Assembly: GCA_963840835.1 (NCBI GenBank) | Contig: CAWJAM010000015.1 | Coordinates: forward strand, 27,920-91,919 | Direction of reading: 5' to 3' | DNA: 64,000 nt | DNA from: Rubrobacter_D sp963840835 | GTDB lineage: Bacteria > Actinomycetota > Rubrobacteria > Rubrobacterales > Rubrobacteraceae | Position numbers and translations under genes: made by a program | Notes under the pieces: generated by a model | What the model saw: only the letters and a program-made list of their open reading frames with translations | Told to the model about the DNA's origin: nothing | Database searches by the model: none | Shown here: piece after piece, positions 42,966 through 50,818 of the stretch | Layout: every line of letters begins with the position of its first letter | Numbering within the stretch: position 1 is the stretch's first letter

Positions 42966-44939
42966 TTAGCGTGCCCTCGGGCCGGTGATGCCGTTCGGGA
43001 ACCTGGATTTGAGCCTTTCCTCGTATCCCGGACCTCGTGCCTGCTCGCAGCGCTTCAGGAGGAAGGCCGTGGTCGCGTTCATCCTGGTTGGCGCGGCATC
43101 AGGCGCCTGTCCGGCATCTTTCAGCAGCACGACCCCCTGCTTCACGCCTACTCTTCGCCCCACGAGAAGGTTGGCGTGGGCAAGATCGAAGGCTCCGCTC
43201 GCCCGCAGGGCTGGCGGCAGTCCCAGGATGGCGGGGAACACGTAGTTGCCTGATACCGCCAGGTAGGCGGAGTCGCTCTGGCGCGACTGCCGTTGCAGGT
43301 TCGACGCAGACAGGGAGAGAACCCTGCACCCGCCGCTTATCCTCTGGACCCAGAGCGCATCGGGCGGTGTTCTTCGGAGGGCGTTCTGATCCGGGTCGCA
43401 GTTGGCCTGGACGTTTGGCCGCGGCTGGCAGATACCCTGATCCAGACGCAGTCTCGTCCACTCGTGCCGCCCGCCGTCCAGGAACATCAGGTAGTTGGCC
43501 TGCGGCACGTTGATCGCCGGCTCGGAGACGACGAGGATGCGCTCCCCTTCCGGCACGTTCCGGGCCATCCAGTCGACCATCAGGGCGGTCTGGGGCGCCA
43601 CCCTGTGTTGCCCCGTAGTCAACCCACGAGCGAGGTTTTCGGGCAGCAGGGCCCGAACGCTTTGGGCGGAGGCCGTTAGTAACAGCACCGACAACGCGGC
43701 GGCGGCCACGGCGCCCGCCATCCGGTAGGAACGGCTGCGTCCCCGCCACGCCGTCGCGGCGGCGGCCACCACGAGCGCGGCCAGGACGCAGAACACCAGC
43801 ACCTGGGGGACAAGGAACTGGCGCGCGGCCCAGCGCTGCACCGCAAGCAGGAGGCACACGGGCGCCTGGAAGAGCAGGGCGAGCGAGAGGATCGTCCACT
43901 CCCCTCTCTCCCGGAACGCCATCCAGGCCGCGTACCCGACGACCGCGAGCAGAGCGGGCACGACGACGATACCGGGCGCCAGAAGGTTGGCGAGAAACTG
44001 CCTCAAGGCCACGAAGGACACCTTGCCGAGGGCATGGGAGGCCGTGGAGAGCAGCAAGCCGGTCAGTGCGACGGTCCACAAGAGTACCAGGAGACGGCCG
44101 CTCCACCGGCGCCGGCGTTCGTCGGCCAGGAAGCGGTCTACCATCCCCGAGGCGTAGGCTGCTACGGCGAGTATCAGGAGGATTACGGCTGCTATCAGGA
44201 TCGGTATTCGCAGTTCGTCCGGCAAGCTGCCCACCAGGTACACCTCTCCGGTAACGAGGTAAGCCCAGATCCACCACGGCAGGCACACGAGGGTCACGCC
44301 CAGGTAGTGCCAGAGTGCCCCGCGCAGCTCCCAGTCAAGCAGGAGCACCGCGAGCAGGGCGAGGGGCAGGTCGACGATGGCGGTCTCCTTGGTCAGTATG
44401 GCGATCCCGAGGAGCACGCCGGAGAGCAGGGAGAGCAGGGTGCCGCCCCTCTCTATGGCCCCAAGCAGGGCCAGCAGCGAGAGCAGATAGAACGTCAACT
44501 GCAGGGCGTCTATGTTGATCCCGACCGTGGCCTCGACGTTGTAGCCGAGCAGGCTGACGAGCGCGGCGGCGATCAGACCGGCCACCGGGGTCGAGATCCG
44601 CCTGAGTAGAAGGTACGCCAACAGCGGGTTGAGCAGCGCCAGCAGGCGTAACGCCCACACCAGCTCCACCGTGTCGCGCCCGAGGATGAGGATCAGGGAG
44701 CCTACCAGGGCGGGCAGGCCGGGGCCGTGGCCGCCGTTGAACTCCGAGATGGTGTCCAGGTCCTCCAGGACCCCGCCGGAGATAAGCTGCGAGCCGGCGA
44801 GCAGGTAGCGGGCCGTGTCGTTGCCGCTGATCGTCCAGTGTTGTCCGAACCAGAGTAGCGGCGGGATGGAGAGGACCACTATGAGAGGAACGACCACGAG
44901 ATCCGCCCAATCGGGAGGGGAAGATTCCGAGCCGGGCAA
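42966..44939 (-). CDS. Membrane glycosyltransferase (ArnT/GT-C fold)
   Basis: 657 residues. About eleven to twelve membrane segments in the first 430 residues with an early loop carrying the acid pair typical of GT-C enzymes (WTISGNDTARYL), and a soluble C-terminal domain of about 220 residues (VDWMARNVPEGERILVVSEP). It should use a polyprenyl-phosphate sugar outside the membrane. The acceptor is unknown. The start is TTG at 44939. It follows the O-mannosyltransferase on the same strand. Confidence 0.75.
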   Translation of the reverse strand: MPGSESSPPDWADLVVVPLIVVLSIPPLLWFGQHWTISGNDTARYLLAGSQLISGGVLEDLDTISEFNGGHGPGLPALVGSLILILGRDTVELVWALRLLALLNPLLAYLLLRRISTPVAGLIAAALVSLLGYNVEATVGINIDALQLTFYLLSLLALLGAIERGGTLLSLLSGVLLGIAILTKETAIVDLPLALLAVLLLDWELRGALWHYLGVTLVCLPWWIWAYLVTGEVYLVGSLPDELRIPILIAAVILLILAVAAYASGMVDRFLADERRRRWSGRLLVLLWTVALTGLLLSTASHALGKVSFVALRQFLANLLAPGIVVVPALLAVVGYAAWMAFRERGEWTILSLALLFQAPVCLLLAVQRWAARQFLVPQVLVFCVLAALVVAAAATAWRGRSRSYRMAGAVAAAALSVLLLTASAQSVRALLPENLARGLTTGQHRVAPQTALMVDWMARNVPEGERILVVSEPAINVPQANYLMFLDGGRHEWTRLRLDQGICQPRPNVQANCDPDQNALRRTPPDALWVQRISGGCRVLSLSASNLQRQSRQSDSAYLAVSGNYVFPAILGLPPALRASGAFDLAHANLLVGRRVGVKQGVVLLKDAGQAPDAAPTRMNATTAFLLKRCEQARGPGYEERLKSRFPNGITGPRAR

Positions 44940-45006
44940 GAGGGATTTCAGAGACCTACTCGTCCTTTGTATGAGAGCATCTCCTCTCTATACCGATGGA
45001 CCGCCG

Positions 45007-46287
45007 TCAATCGAGCTGGACATGATGCCAGGACCCGAACCATATGTGCTGCCGCAGGCTCTCGGGGCTCGTCGGTAGCGCCGTCGCTACGGGTAGAAAG
45101 TACAGGGCTGCGGCCACGGCGCAAGCGGCGAAGGCGACGACGACCCACGCACCCCAGGATCGGTATCCCCAGAGCCGGCAGAGCCAGTAGACGAGGGCCA
45201 GGATGGCGAAGGGGTAGATCGGCAAGTAGTTGTAGAGGTACGGTATCCGGGTGCCAGGCACCCACGGCAGCAAGAGGCATAAGTACCCTAGCAGTATGGG
45301 CACCAGCGGGTGGTCCGCAATGGGTCTCCAGCGGACCGCGCGGAGCCACCACAGCTCGCAGAAGCCGGCGATTACGGCGACGGTGCTCGACCACCAGACG
45401 AGCGGGTTGCCGACGGCCAGAACAGTCGCCACCTTGCCCGTCGCGTATTCCTGGTGGTAGAGCAGTACGGGCCGGGTCATGAGCGGCCAGCTCCACCAGG
45501 GAGACGCCTGGTCGTTGGGAACAGCATTGGAGACGTTCGCCAGGGCCTGACGGTGCCACCGAACCACGTTCTTGAACACGTTACTCTCGTTAAAGAACTG
45601 GCCTCCTCCAGTCGGGCTGATGAGTTGTCCGAAGAAGACTACGGCGAGGTAGACGACCGCGGGGACCCACAGGGTCAGGAGGAACGGCTTCAACAGGCCT
45701 CTGCGCCAGAGAATGTAACCGACGGGCGCGGCCAGCGGAAAGGCCGCCCACTTCACGGCGATCGTCAGGCCGAGCAGGACCATCGGCCACAGGACCTGCC
45801 CCCTCCGCTGGACGAGCAACGCCGCGAGAAAGGTCGCGAGCATAAAGAAGACGAGGATGCCGTCCATGAGCCCCGTCCGGGAGTAGACGATCAGGATCGT
45901 CTCGCAGGCGATGAAGGTGGCGAGCAGCAGGGCCGCGAGCCTCTCCTTGAAGTAGTACCAGCCGAGGACCGCCGCGAGAGGAACCATGGCGCAACCGAAC
46001 AGCGCCGGCATCACCCGCCACCCGATGGCCGTGTCCCCGAAGAGGGCGATGCCGATGGCGATGATGAACTTGCCGAGGGGAGGATGCAGGTCGAAGAACG
46101 GGACCTCGTTCAAGTAGTTCCTGGCGAAGACGGGGAAGTAGATCTCGTCCCACACAAGCGTGGGTGGGAACCCGAGATGATACAACCTGGCGAACCATCC
46201 CATCGCCAGCGCGAAAGTGGCTATGAACACTACCGCGTAGTCGGCCCACGGCCTTCTATGTACCTGGGGGGACTTCACACCGCGCAT
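45007..46287 (-). CDS. pmt: Protein O-mannosyltransferase (PMT family)
   Basis: 426 residues, about ten membrane segments. The first loop has DEIYFPVFARNYL and FFDLHPPLGKF, the PMT signature with the catalytic Asp. MDGILVFFML, LGLTIAVKWAAF and GTRIPYLYNYLPIYPF follow. Actinobacterial PMT transfers mannose from polyprenyl phosphate to Ser/Thr of exported proteins. The nearby Ser/Thr/Pro-rich surface proteins are possible targets, by inference. The ATG at 46287 has no clear Shine-Dalgarno. Confidence 0.88.
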   Translation of the reverse strand: MRGVKSPQVHRRPWADYAVVFIATFALAMGWFARLYHLGFPPTLVWDEIYFPVFARNYLNEVPFFDLHPPLGKFIIAIGIALFGDTAIGWRVMPALFGCAMVPLAAVLGWYYFKERLAALLLATFIACETILIVYSRTGLMDGILVFFMLATFLAALLVQRRGQVLWPMVLLGLTIAVKWAAFPLAAPVGYILWRRGLLKPFLLTLWVPAVVYLAVVFFGQLISPTGGGQFFNESNVFKNVVRWHRQALANVSNAVPNDQASPWWSWPLMTRPVLLYHQEYATGKVATVLAVGNPLVWWSSTVAVIAGFCELWWLRAVRWRPIADHPLVPILLGYLCLLLPWVPGTRIPYLYNYLPIYPFAILALVYWLCRLWGYRSWGAWVVVAFAACAVAAALYFLPVATALPTSPESLRQHIWFGSWHHVQLD

Positions 46288-46292
46288 GTTAC

Positions 46293-46326
46293 TAGCATTT
46301 CAGCATTTCAGCATTTCAGCACTTTG
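46293..46326. repeat. TCAGC array (three to four units)
   Basis: TAGCATTTCAGCATTTCAGC then CATTTCAGCACTTTG. Only one arm is present. It lies between the divergent pmt gene and the flavoprotein gene. Confidence 0.6.
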
Positions 46327-46359
46327 TTTTGGTCTTGGCCTGAGGTAGTGAGGGCTCTG

Positions 46360-46365
46360 TATACT
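46360..46365 (+). promoter_or_regulatory. TATACT -10 element, predicted leaderless start
   Basis: TATACT ends six bases before the GTG at 46372 of the flavoprotein gene. No Shine-Dalgarno is present. Confidence 0.55.
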
Positions 46366-46371
46366 ACCGGC

Positions 46372-46932
46372 GTGGCCAACGTAGTCGTGGGCGTGACGGG
46401 CGGGATCGCGGCGTACAAGGCGCCGGGGGTGATCCGGCGCCTCAAGGAGGCCGATCATACCGTCCGCGTCGTGGCTACGAAGGCGGCTTTCCGCTTTGTC
46501 CCCGAGGAGACGCTCTCCATCGCGGCCGGCGGCAGGGTCCACACAGATATAACCTGGTGGGAACACTCGGGCCGCGTCGAGCACGTCTCCCTCGCCCGCT
46601 GGGCCGACCTCCTCCTCGTCGCCCCGGCCACCGCCGACGCGATGGCAAGGGCCGCCATCGGGCTCGGCGACGACCTTCTCTCGGCGACGGTCCTGGCCGG
46701 CGCGAAGAGGGTCCTCTGGGCCCCCGCCATGAACCCCGAGATGTGGAGCAGCCCCTCGACCGTCCGCAACGTCGAGACGCTTATGAGCTGGGGCCACCGT
46801 TTCGTCGGCCCAGCGGAAGGCCTCATGGCGTCGGAGGAAGAGAAGCCAGGGGTCGGCCGTCTCGCAGACGAAGCCGAGATCGTGGCCGCCGCAGAAGAAG
46901 CACTAACGCACGGAGGACGCTACAGCGAATAG
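46372..46932 (+). CDS. Flavoprotein, phosphopantothenoylcysteine decarboxylase-like
   Basis: 186 residues. The FMN-binding fold has GVTGGIAAYKAPGVIRRL, VRVVATKAAFRFV, the active-site His region RVEHVSLARWADLLLVAP, and APAMNPEMW, the PAMNxxM motif of CoaC/EpiD proteins. The CoaB synthetase half is absent, and the enzyme could act on another cysteine-containing substrate. The start is the GTG at 46372; the long open frame upstream lies antisense to pmt. Its TAG stop lies inside the palindrome at 46925. Confidence 0.83.
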   Translation: MANVVVGVTGGIAAYKAPGVIRRLKEADHTVRVVATKAAFRFVPEETLSIAAGGRVHTDITWWEHSGRVEHVSLARWADLLLVAPATADAMARAAIGLGDDLLSATVLAGAKRVLWAPAMNPEMWSSPSTVRNVETLMSWGHRFVGPAEGLMASEEEKPGVGRLADEAEIVAAAEEALTHGGRYSE

Positions 46933-47066
46933 CAGAGGTCAAGACCTCTGCTATTCGCGCATTTCAGCCGGTCAGCACTTCAGCATTTCAGCTTTTTGTT
47001 CTTGCTGAAATGCTGACTGGCTGACTGGCTGACCGCTGAGCAGCTAGCAATGAATTGCTAGCTGCT
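46925..47066. repeat. Two palindromes and a long TCAGC array hairpin between converging genes
   Basis: 46925-46958: arms GCGAATAGCAGAGGTC and GACCTCTGCTATTCGC, AA centre; it contains the TAG of the flavoprotein gene. 46959-47037: CATTTCAGC/CGGTCAGC/ACTTCAGC/ATTTCAGC, centre TTTTTGTTCTT, then GCTGAAAT/GCTGACTG/GCTGACTG/GCTGACC. 47039-47066: arms AGCAGCTAGCAA and TTGCTAGCTGCT; it contains the Nudix stop. The first palindrome recurs with the same arms at 57437. Confidence 0.8.
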
Positions 47067-47582
47067 TTGGAACTTTCGCAGGTAATCTTTCAATGCGTGC
47101 TCGGTGCTCGGGAAGGCCATCTCCGCCCACGGGAGGCCGTCCCTTGGGAAGCTCCGCACATCCATCGTCTCGTCCAGGGGCGCGGGTTCGCCGCGGGTAA
47201 CCTCCGCCGCGAAGACGGCTATGGCAGGTATCTGTCCCTCGTAGGTGTAGAGGCCGACGATCTCTTTGACCCTGATCCCCAACCCCGTCTCCTCGAGGAC
47301 CTCGCGCCGTGCCGCATCCTCAGCCCTCTCGCCGCGCTCCACGAAACCGCCGGGGAAGGTCCACTTTCCGTACCCAGGCTCGATGTCCCGCTGGACGAGC
47401 AGCACTCCCCCTTCTAGCTCGAAGAGCGCCCCGGCCACCAGCTTCGGCCCCAGGTAGAAGACGAACCCGCAGTCCTCGCATACCAGGCGTTCGGGGTCCC
47501 CGTCCTTCAGGAGCCGCGGCGACAGACGGCCGCCGCAGCACGGGCAGAACCTGTACTCGGCCGAGTAGTGTTCGATCTCCAT
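47058..47582 (-). CDS. Nudix hydrolase with N-terminal zinc ribbon
   Basis: 174 residues. The zinc ribbon has FCPCCGGRL and LVCEDCGFVFY. The Nudix box is GGFVERGERAEDAAR followed by REVLEETGL. This is the NudC-like or ADP-ribose-type group that hydrolyses nucleoside diphosphates linked to X. The ATG is at 47582. The stop is within a palindrome. It converges with the flavoprotein gene and is divergent from tRNA-Gly. Confidence 0.88.
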   Translation of the reverse strand: MEIEHYSAEYRFCPCCGGRLSPRLLKDGDPERLVCEDCGFVFYLGPKLVAGALFELEGGVLLVQRDIEPGYGKWTFPGGFVERGERAEDAARREVLEETGLGIRVKEIVGLYTYEGQIPAIAVFAAEVTRGEPAPLDETMDVRSFPRDGLPWAEMAFPSTEHALKDYLRKFQSS

Positions 47583-47634
47583 AGCCCACTCAGGATAGCC
47601 CGGCTCAACCCGCCATGATAGAATCTCGCCCCAC

Positions 47635-47707
47635 GCGGACGTAGCTCAGTTGGTAGAGCGCCAGCTTCCCAAGCTGGAGGTCGCGGGTTCGAAGCCCGTC
47701 GTCCGCT
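47635..47707 (+). tRNA. tRNA-Gly (anticodon CCC)
   Basis: Acceptor arms GCGGACG and CGTCCGC, D-arm GCTCAGTTGGTAGAGC, anticodon stem-loop CCAGC-TTCCCAA-GCTGG (anticodon CCC), T-arm GCGGGTTCGAAGCCCGT. Total 73 bases; discriminator T. CCA is not encoded. TAGAAT at 47619-47624 is a probable -10. Confidence 0.94.
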
Positions 47708-47765
47708 CTTCTCTCGTGGATCCGCGAGCAGTCGGGTACACCCTCCGACGAGGGTTGTGCACGCA

Positions 47766-48148
47766 TCATGCTGCGTGGGTCGTCCACCCGAAGAGATCCC
47801 TGCTTGTATGGAGAAATATTAAGATCGTCGCGTGGTGCCAACCATGGTGAACGTTCAGGATCTCCCATACGTAACACCGGACAGCATGCCATGAGCCGGC
47901 GAAGAGAGTGATAGATACGGGAAGAGTCAAGAGAGGTGCCCGAAGGGAGGGGGTGATGATCCACGGAAGTACGCCAGGGAGCACATCGGAGTTGTTTACT
48001 ACGCAGTACAACACAAGAGATTATGTTAAGATTCGTAACAATTTACTTAGAAGTATTGCGCGGCGAATGATTTTGGTGTAATAATACGTTGGCTGGAGGA
48101 CAGAGCGGTAGGGGGGACCCTCCGCCCGAGAATAAGGAGAGTAAGCAA
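47766..48148 (+). promoter_or_regulatory. Long conserved leader, copy 1
   Basis: About 383 bases upstream of the first RTX-type gene; largely repeated at 48782-49141 before the second. Strongly shared blocks are TCATGCTGCGTGGGTCGTCC, a mini open frame ATGGAGAAATATTAA, GCCGGCGAAGAGAG, GGAGGGGGTGATGAT and GAGCGGTAGGGG near the start. It holds no gene I can recognise. Could be a structured 5' leader or a large regulatory region. Confidence 0.6.
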
Positions 48149-48538
48149 ATGAGCAAGAGAGCACCGATGCTGCTGGCGGCGATAGCGGTGATGGTGGCGC
48201 TATTCGCCACTGCGGCTTACGCGGCCCAAATCCAAGGTACCGAAAAAGCAGACTTCCTCAATGAGAGCCAGCGGGGCGACAACGATCACGGCCCTCGCTG
48301 GTAACGACGAAGTTTATGCCGGTCTTTACGACCCACTTGAGACCCCAAGGGGTGATGGGGATAGGGACAGGGTGCACGGGAATAAGGGCAACGACTACAT
48401 CGACCTGTGTGGACGAAGACGGTAAGGACATTGCCTACGGTGGTAAGGGCGAGAGAAGACCAATGCTTTGGTGATGAGACTGAGGCCATGGATGGAGGCG
48501 ACAAGTTACTTCGGCTGCGAGTGCGACTCACATAATGG
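48149..48538 (+). pseudogene. RTX-type secreted protein, frameshifted
   Basis: An ATG at 48149 (AAGGAG upstream) gives a signal peptide MSKRAPMLLAAIAVMVALFA ending at TAAYAAQ. Calcium-binding-type repeats continue in other frames: TALAGNDEVYAGLYD, VHGNKGNDYIDLC, DGKDIAYGGKG and ETEAMDGGDKLLRLR, to TAA at 48538. About three single-base shifts are needed to join them. It is the paralogue of the intact gene at 49142. Confidence 0.65.
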
Positions 48539-48670
48539 TAGACGCAGATAAAGTAGTATATGCTGGGAATAGGCCGTCCTCCAACCCCCTCTGAGCACCC
48601 AGAGAGGAGCAGCCTGACTCCAGAGTAAGAGGCTGCTGGCAGCTGACTTACTCCAGGCAGCAAGGAGGAC

Positions 48671-48700
48671 GAAAGGCCCCGGGAATCCCCGGGGCCTTTC
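48671..48700 (+). terminator. Strong hairpin terminator after the first RTX gene
   Basis: Arms GAAAGGCCCCGGG and CCCCGGGGCCTTTC around AATC, then GCTTTGTCC. The same context (AAGGAGGACGAA... GCTTTGTCC) is found at 49753, so this is the terminator of the paralogous unit. Confidence 0.7.
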
Positions 48701-48781
48701 GCTTTGTCCTCTAGCCCACATCACAGGCCTACATCGGAGCACCTACAGCGCATTCCGGTAACATTCTCTCCATGCAGCGCG

Positions 48782-49141
48782 TCATGCTGCGTGGGTCGTC
48801 CACCTGAAGTGATCTCTGCTTGCATGGAGAAATATTAAGATCGTCGTCTGGTGCAGCCATGGTGAAGGTTCGGGGGTTCCCCTCCGTAATACCGGATATC
48901 TGCCATTAGCCGGCCATCAGCCGGCGAAGAGAGCGATAGGAGGGGGTGATGATGACGAAGAGTCGAGGAAGGCATCCGAACTGTTTTCTGCGCGGTACAA
49001 CACGGGGTAGATCGTTAAGATTCGAAGAGGATTCACTCAGAAGTATTGCGTGGCACGTAATTTTAGTGTAACGAATACGTCCGCTTGGAGGAAAGAGCGG
49101 TAGGGGATCACCCTCCGCCCGAGGATAAGGAGAGCAAGGAA
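48782..49141 (+). promoter_or_regulatory. Long conserved leader, copy 2
   Basis: About 360 bases before the intact RTX gene, colinear with the copy at 47766. The mini open frame ATGGAGAAATATTAA is at 48824-48838. Differences are mainly substitutions and short gaps in the middle; the ends are best conserved. GATAAGGAGAGCAAGGAA before the ATG is the ribosome-binding region. Confidence 0.6.
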
Positions 49142-49645
49142 ATGCTTAGAAGGGTAACTCTATTGGCTGCCGTGATAGCAGTCATGACTATGGTAGTCGC
49201 CGGGGCTGCTTGGGCCGCCAACATCTACGGCACCAACGGTCCGGACGAGTTAGATGGCACCGCCGACGACGACACGATCCGCGGCTTCGCCGGCAACGAC
49301 TTCCTCAAGGGGCTCCCTGGCAACGACGAGCTCTACGGCGGGGCGAACTCCGACACGCTGTCCGGTGGCTTGAGCGCCGACGATCACTACGGTCAGGCGG
49401 GCAGCGACGAGGTGCGTGGCGGGACCGGTGGCGATTACATCGAGGGTGGTACCGGAGCCGACATCCTCTTCGGCGCTGATGGGAACGACACGGTCAACGG
49501 TGTAGACGGGGTCGTGGGCAACGACTTCGTCTCCGGAGGCCCAGGGGACGCGGATGTGTGTACCGCGGACTCGCTGGACGAGATCGACGAAGATACCTGC
49601 GAGGATGAGCAAGTAGGCCCGCCCCCAGTGGCGGCTGGCAGCTAA
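49142..49645 (+). CDS. Secreted RTX-type calcium-binding repeat protein
   Basis: 167 residues. The signal peptide MLRRVTLLAAVIAVMTMVVA ends at AAWAA. Then come hemolysin-type nonapeptide-like repeats: AGNDFLKGLPGNDELYGGA, SGGLSADD, GGTGGDYIEGGTGADILFG, ending in a short acidic tail with two Cys. Such repeats bind Ca2+ and form a beta-roll outside the cell. I start at 49142, after the ribosome-binding site; the frame is open further upstream. Function unknown; the exporter is Sec, by the signal peptide. Confidence 0.82.
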   Translation: MLRRVTLLAAVIAVMTMVVAGAAWAANIYGTNGPDELDGTADDDTIRGFAGNDFLKGLPGNDELYGGANSDTLSGGLSADDHYGQAGSDEVRGGTGGDYIEGGTGADILFGADGNDTVNGVDGVVGNDFVSGGPGDADVCTADSLDEIDEDTCEDEQVGPPPVAAGS

Positions 49646-49646
49646 C

Positions 49647-49737
49647 GCACTTCAGCTAGTCAGCACTTCAGCTAGTCAGCACTTCAGCAAGAACAAGTGC
49701 TGAAATGCTTGCAATGGGGTTCAAATCCATTGCAAGC
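49647..49737. repeat. TCAGC array plus palindrome, inserted before a terminator
   Basis: 49647-49708 holds five TCAGC units (CACTTCAGC/TAGTCAGC) and a short GTGCTGAAATGC right arm. 49707-49737 has arms GCTTGCAATGG and CCATTGCAAGC. It lies between the RTX stop codon and its terminator; the paralogous locus at 48540-48670 lacks it. Confidence 0.7.
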
Positions 49738-49752
49738 TGCTGTAAGGAGGAC

Positions 49753-49784
49753 GAAGGGCCCCGGGTGGTCCCCCGGGGCCCTTC
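49753..49784 (+). terminator. Strong hairpin terminator after the second RTX gene
   Basis: Arms GAAGGGCCCCGGG and CCCCGGGGCCCTTC around TGGTC, followed by GCTTTGTCCC. It is paralogous to the terminator at 48671. Confidence 0.7.
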
Positions 49785-49840
49785 GCTTTGTCCCGTTTCC
49801 CGGTACACCAGGCCTCAGAGTAAATAGCATGCGTAGTGAA

Positions 49841-50005
49841 TTCAGGTTTCAGGTTTCAGGTTTTGCGGCGGGAGTGTTCTAGCCGCGTCGTGGATTCCCG
49901 CTTTCGCGGGAATGACGGTGAGGGGCTGCGGGAATGGTGGGTGGCGGGCCGCGAGGGTCAGGCTACAGGGAGAAATCCTGTAGCCTGATGCCTGTAGCCT
50001 GATGC
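49841..50005. repeat. Minor repeats: TTTCAGG run, 20-base hairpin and CTGTAGCC repeats
   Basis: 49841-49862: (TTCAGGT)n. 49894-49913: ATTCCCGC-TTTC-GCGGGAAT hairpin, of a type common in many bacterial genomes. 49959-49987: arms CAGGCTACAGG and CCTGTAGCCTG; then CTGATGCCTGTAGCCTGATG. They end at the sdhB stop codon. No gene seen here. Confidence 0.5.
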
Positions 50006-50818
50006 CTAATTACCCCTGATCTTACGCATCAGCCACTTGGCCGGGTCGTAGTACTCGTCGGCGACGCGCTCTTTGAGGGGGATGATGGAGTTGTCCGTTA
50101 TGTGGATGTCTACGGGGCAGACCTCGGTGCAGCACTTGGTGATGTTGCAGTAGCCTATGCCGTTGTCTTCTTTGAGGTCGGGGAGCCTGTCCGCCTCGTC
50201 CATGGGGTGCATCTCCAGCCACTGGTTTCGGACGAAGAATCTGGGGCCTGCGAACTGGGCGTGCTTGTGGTGCGTTCTGAGGACGTGGCAGACGTCCTGG
50301 CACATGAAGCACTCGATGCACCGCTTCGGCTCGTAGAGGCGCTCGACATCTTCTTCGTACATCGTGAAGGGTGCTTGTTCGCTGGTGGTGAAGGGCGTGA
50401 TGCCCTTGGAAACCTCGTAGTTCCAGGAGACGTCGGAGACCAGGTCCTTTATGACGGGGAAGGCGCGCATGGGACCGACGTGTATCTCGGCCCCGTCGTA
50501 CTCCTCGACGCGGCTCTTGCAGAGGAGCTTGGGGCGGCCGTTGATCTCGGCGCTGCACGAGCCGCAGTGGGCGGCCTTGCAGTTCCAGCGGACCGCCAGG
50601 TCGGGGGCCTGCTCGGCCTGGATGGCCAGCACCGCGTCGAGGACGACCATGCCCTCGATCAGCGGTATCTCGTAGTCGACCTCCTCGCCGCCCTCCGCGT
50701 CACCGCGGAAGATCTTGAGCTTCGCCATCCTGTCGCTCTTGCCGAGGTTCTCGTCAGGTACGGGGGAGTGGGCCATCGAGGTCACTCCCCCCGGGTTGTT
50801 GCCGTTGCCTTCGCTCAT
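50006..50818 (-). CDS. sdhB: Succinate dehydrogenase iron-sulfur subunit
   Basis: 270 residues. A 2Fe-2S ferredoxin domain (RWNCKAAHCGSCSAEINGRP and LLCKS) is followed by a 4Fe-4S/3Fe-4S domain (CIECFMCQDVC and CTEVCPVDIH). It passes electrons from SdhA to the membrane subunit and menaquinone. The start overlaps the sdhA stop by four bases; internal Met codons at 18 and 31 are alternatives. Last gene of sdhCAB. Confidence 0.93.
   Translation of the reverse strand: MSEGNGNNPGGVTSMAHSPVPDENLGKSDRMAKLKIFRGDAEGGEEVDYEIPLIEGMVVLDAVLAIQAEQAPDLAVRWNCKAAHCGSCSAEINGRPKLLCKSRVEEYDGAEIHVGPMRAFPVIKDLVSDVSWNYEVSKGITPFTTSEQAPFTMYEEDVERLYEPKRCIECFMCQDVCHVLRTHHKHAQFAGPRFFVRNQWLEMHPMDEADRLPDLKEDNGIGYCNITKCCTEVCPVDIHITDNSIIPLKERVADEYYDPAKWLMRKIRGN

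Noticed and set aside
47766..48148. Known riboswitch (ydaO/c-di-AMP, cobalamin or c-di-GMP) in the duplicated leader
   Set aside because: I looked for the conserved sequence blocks of these classes and did not find them, so the leader is listed only as a conserved unknown region.
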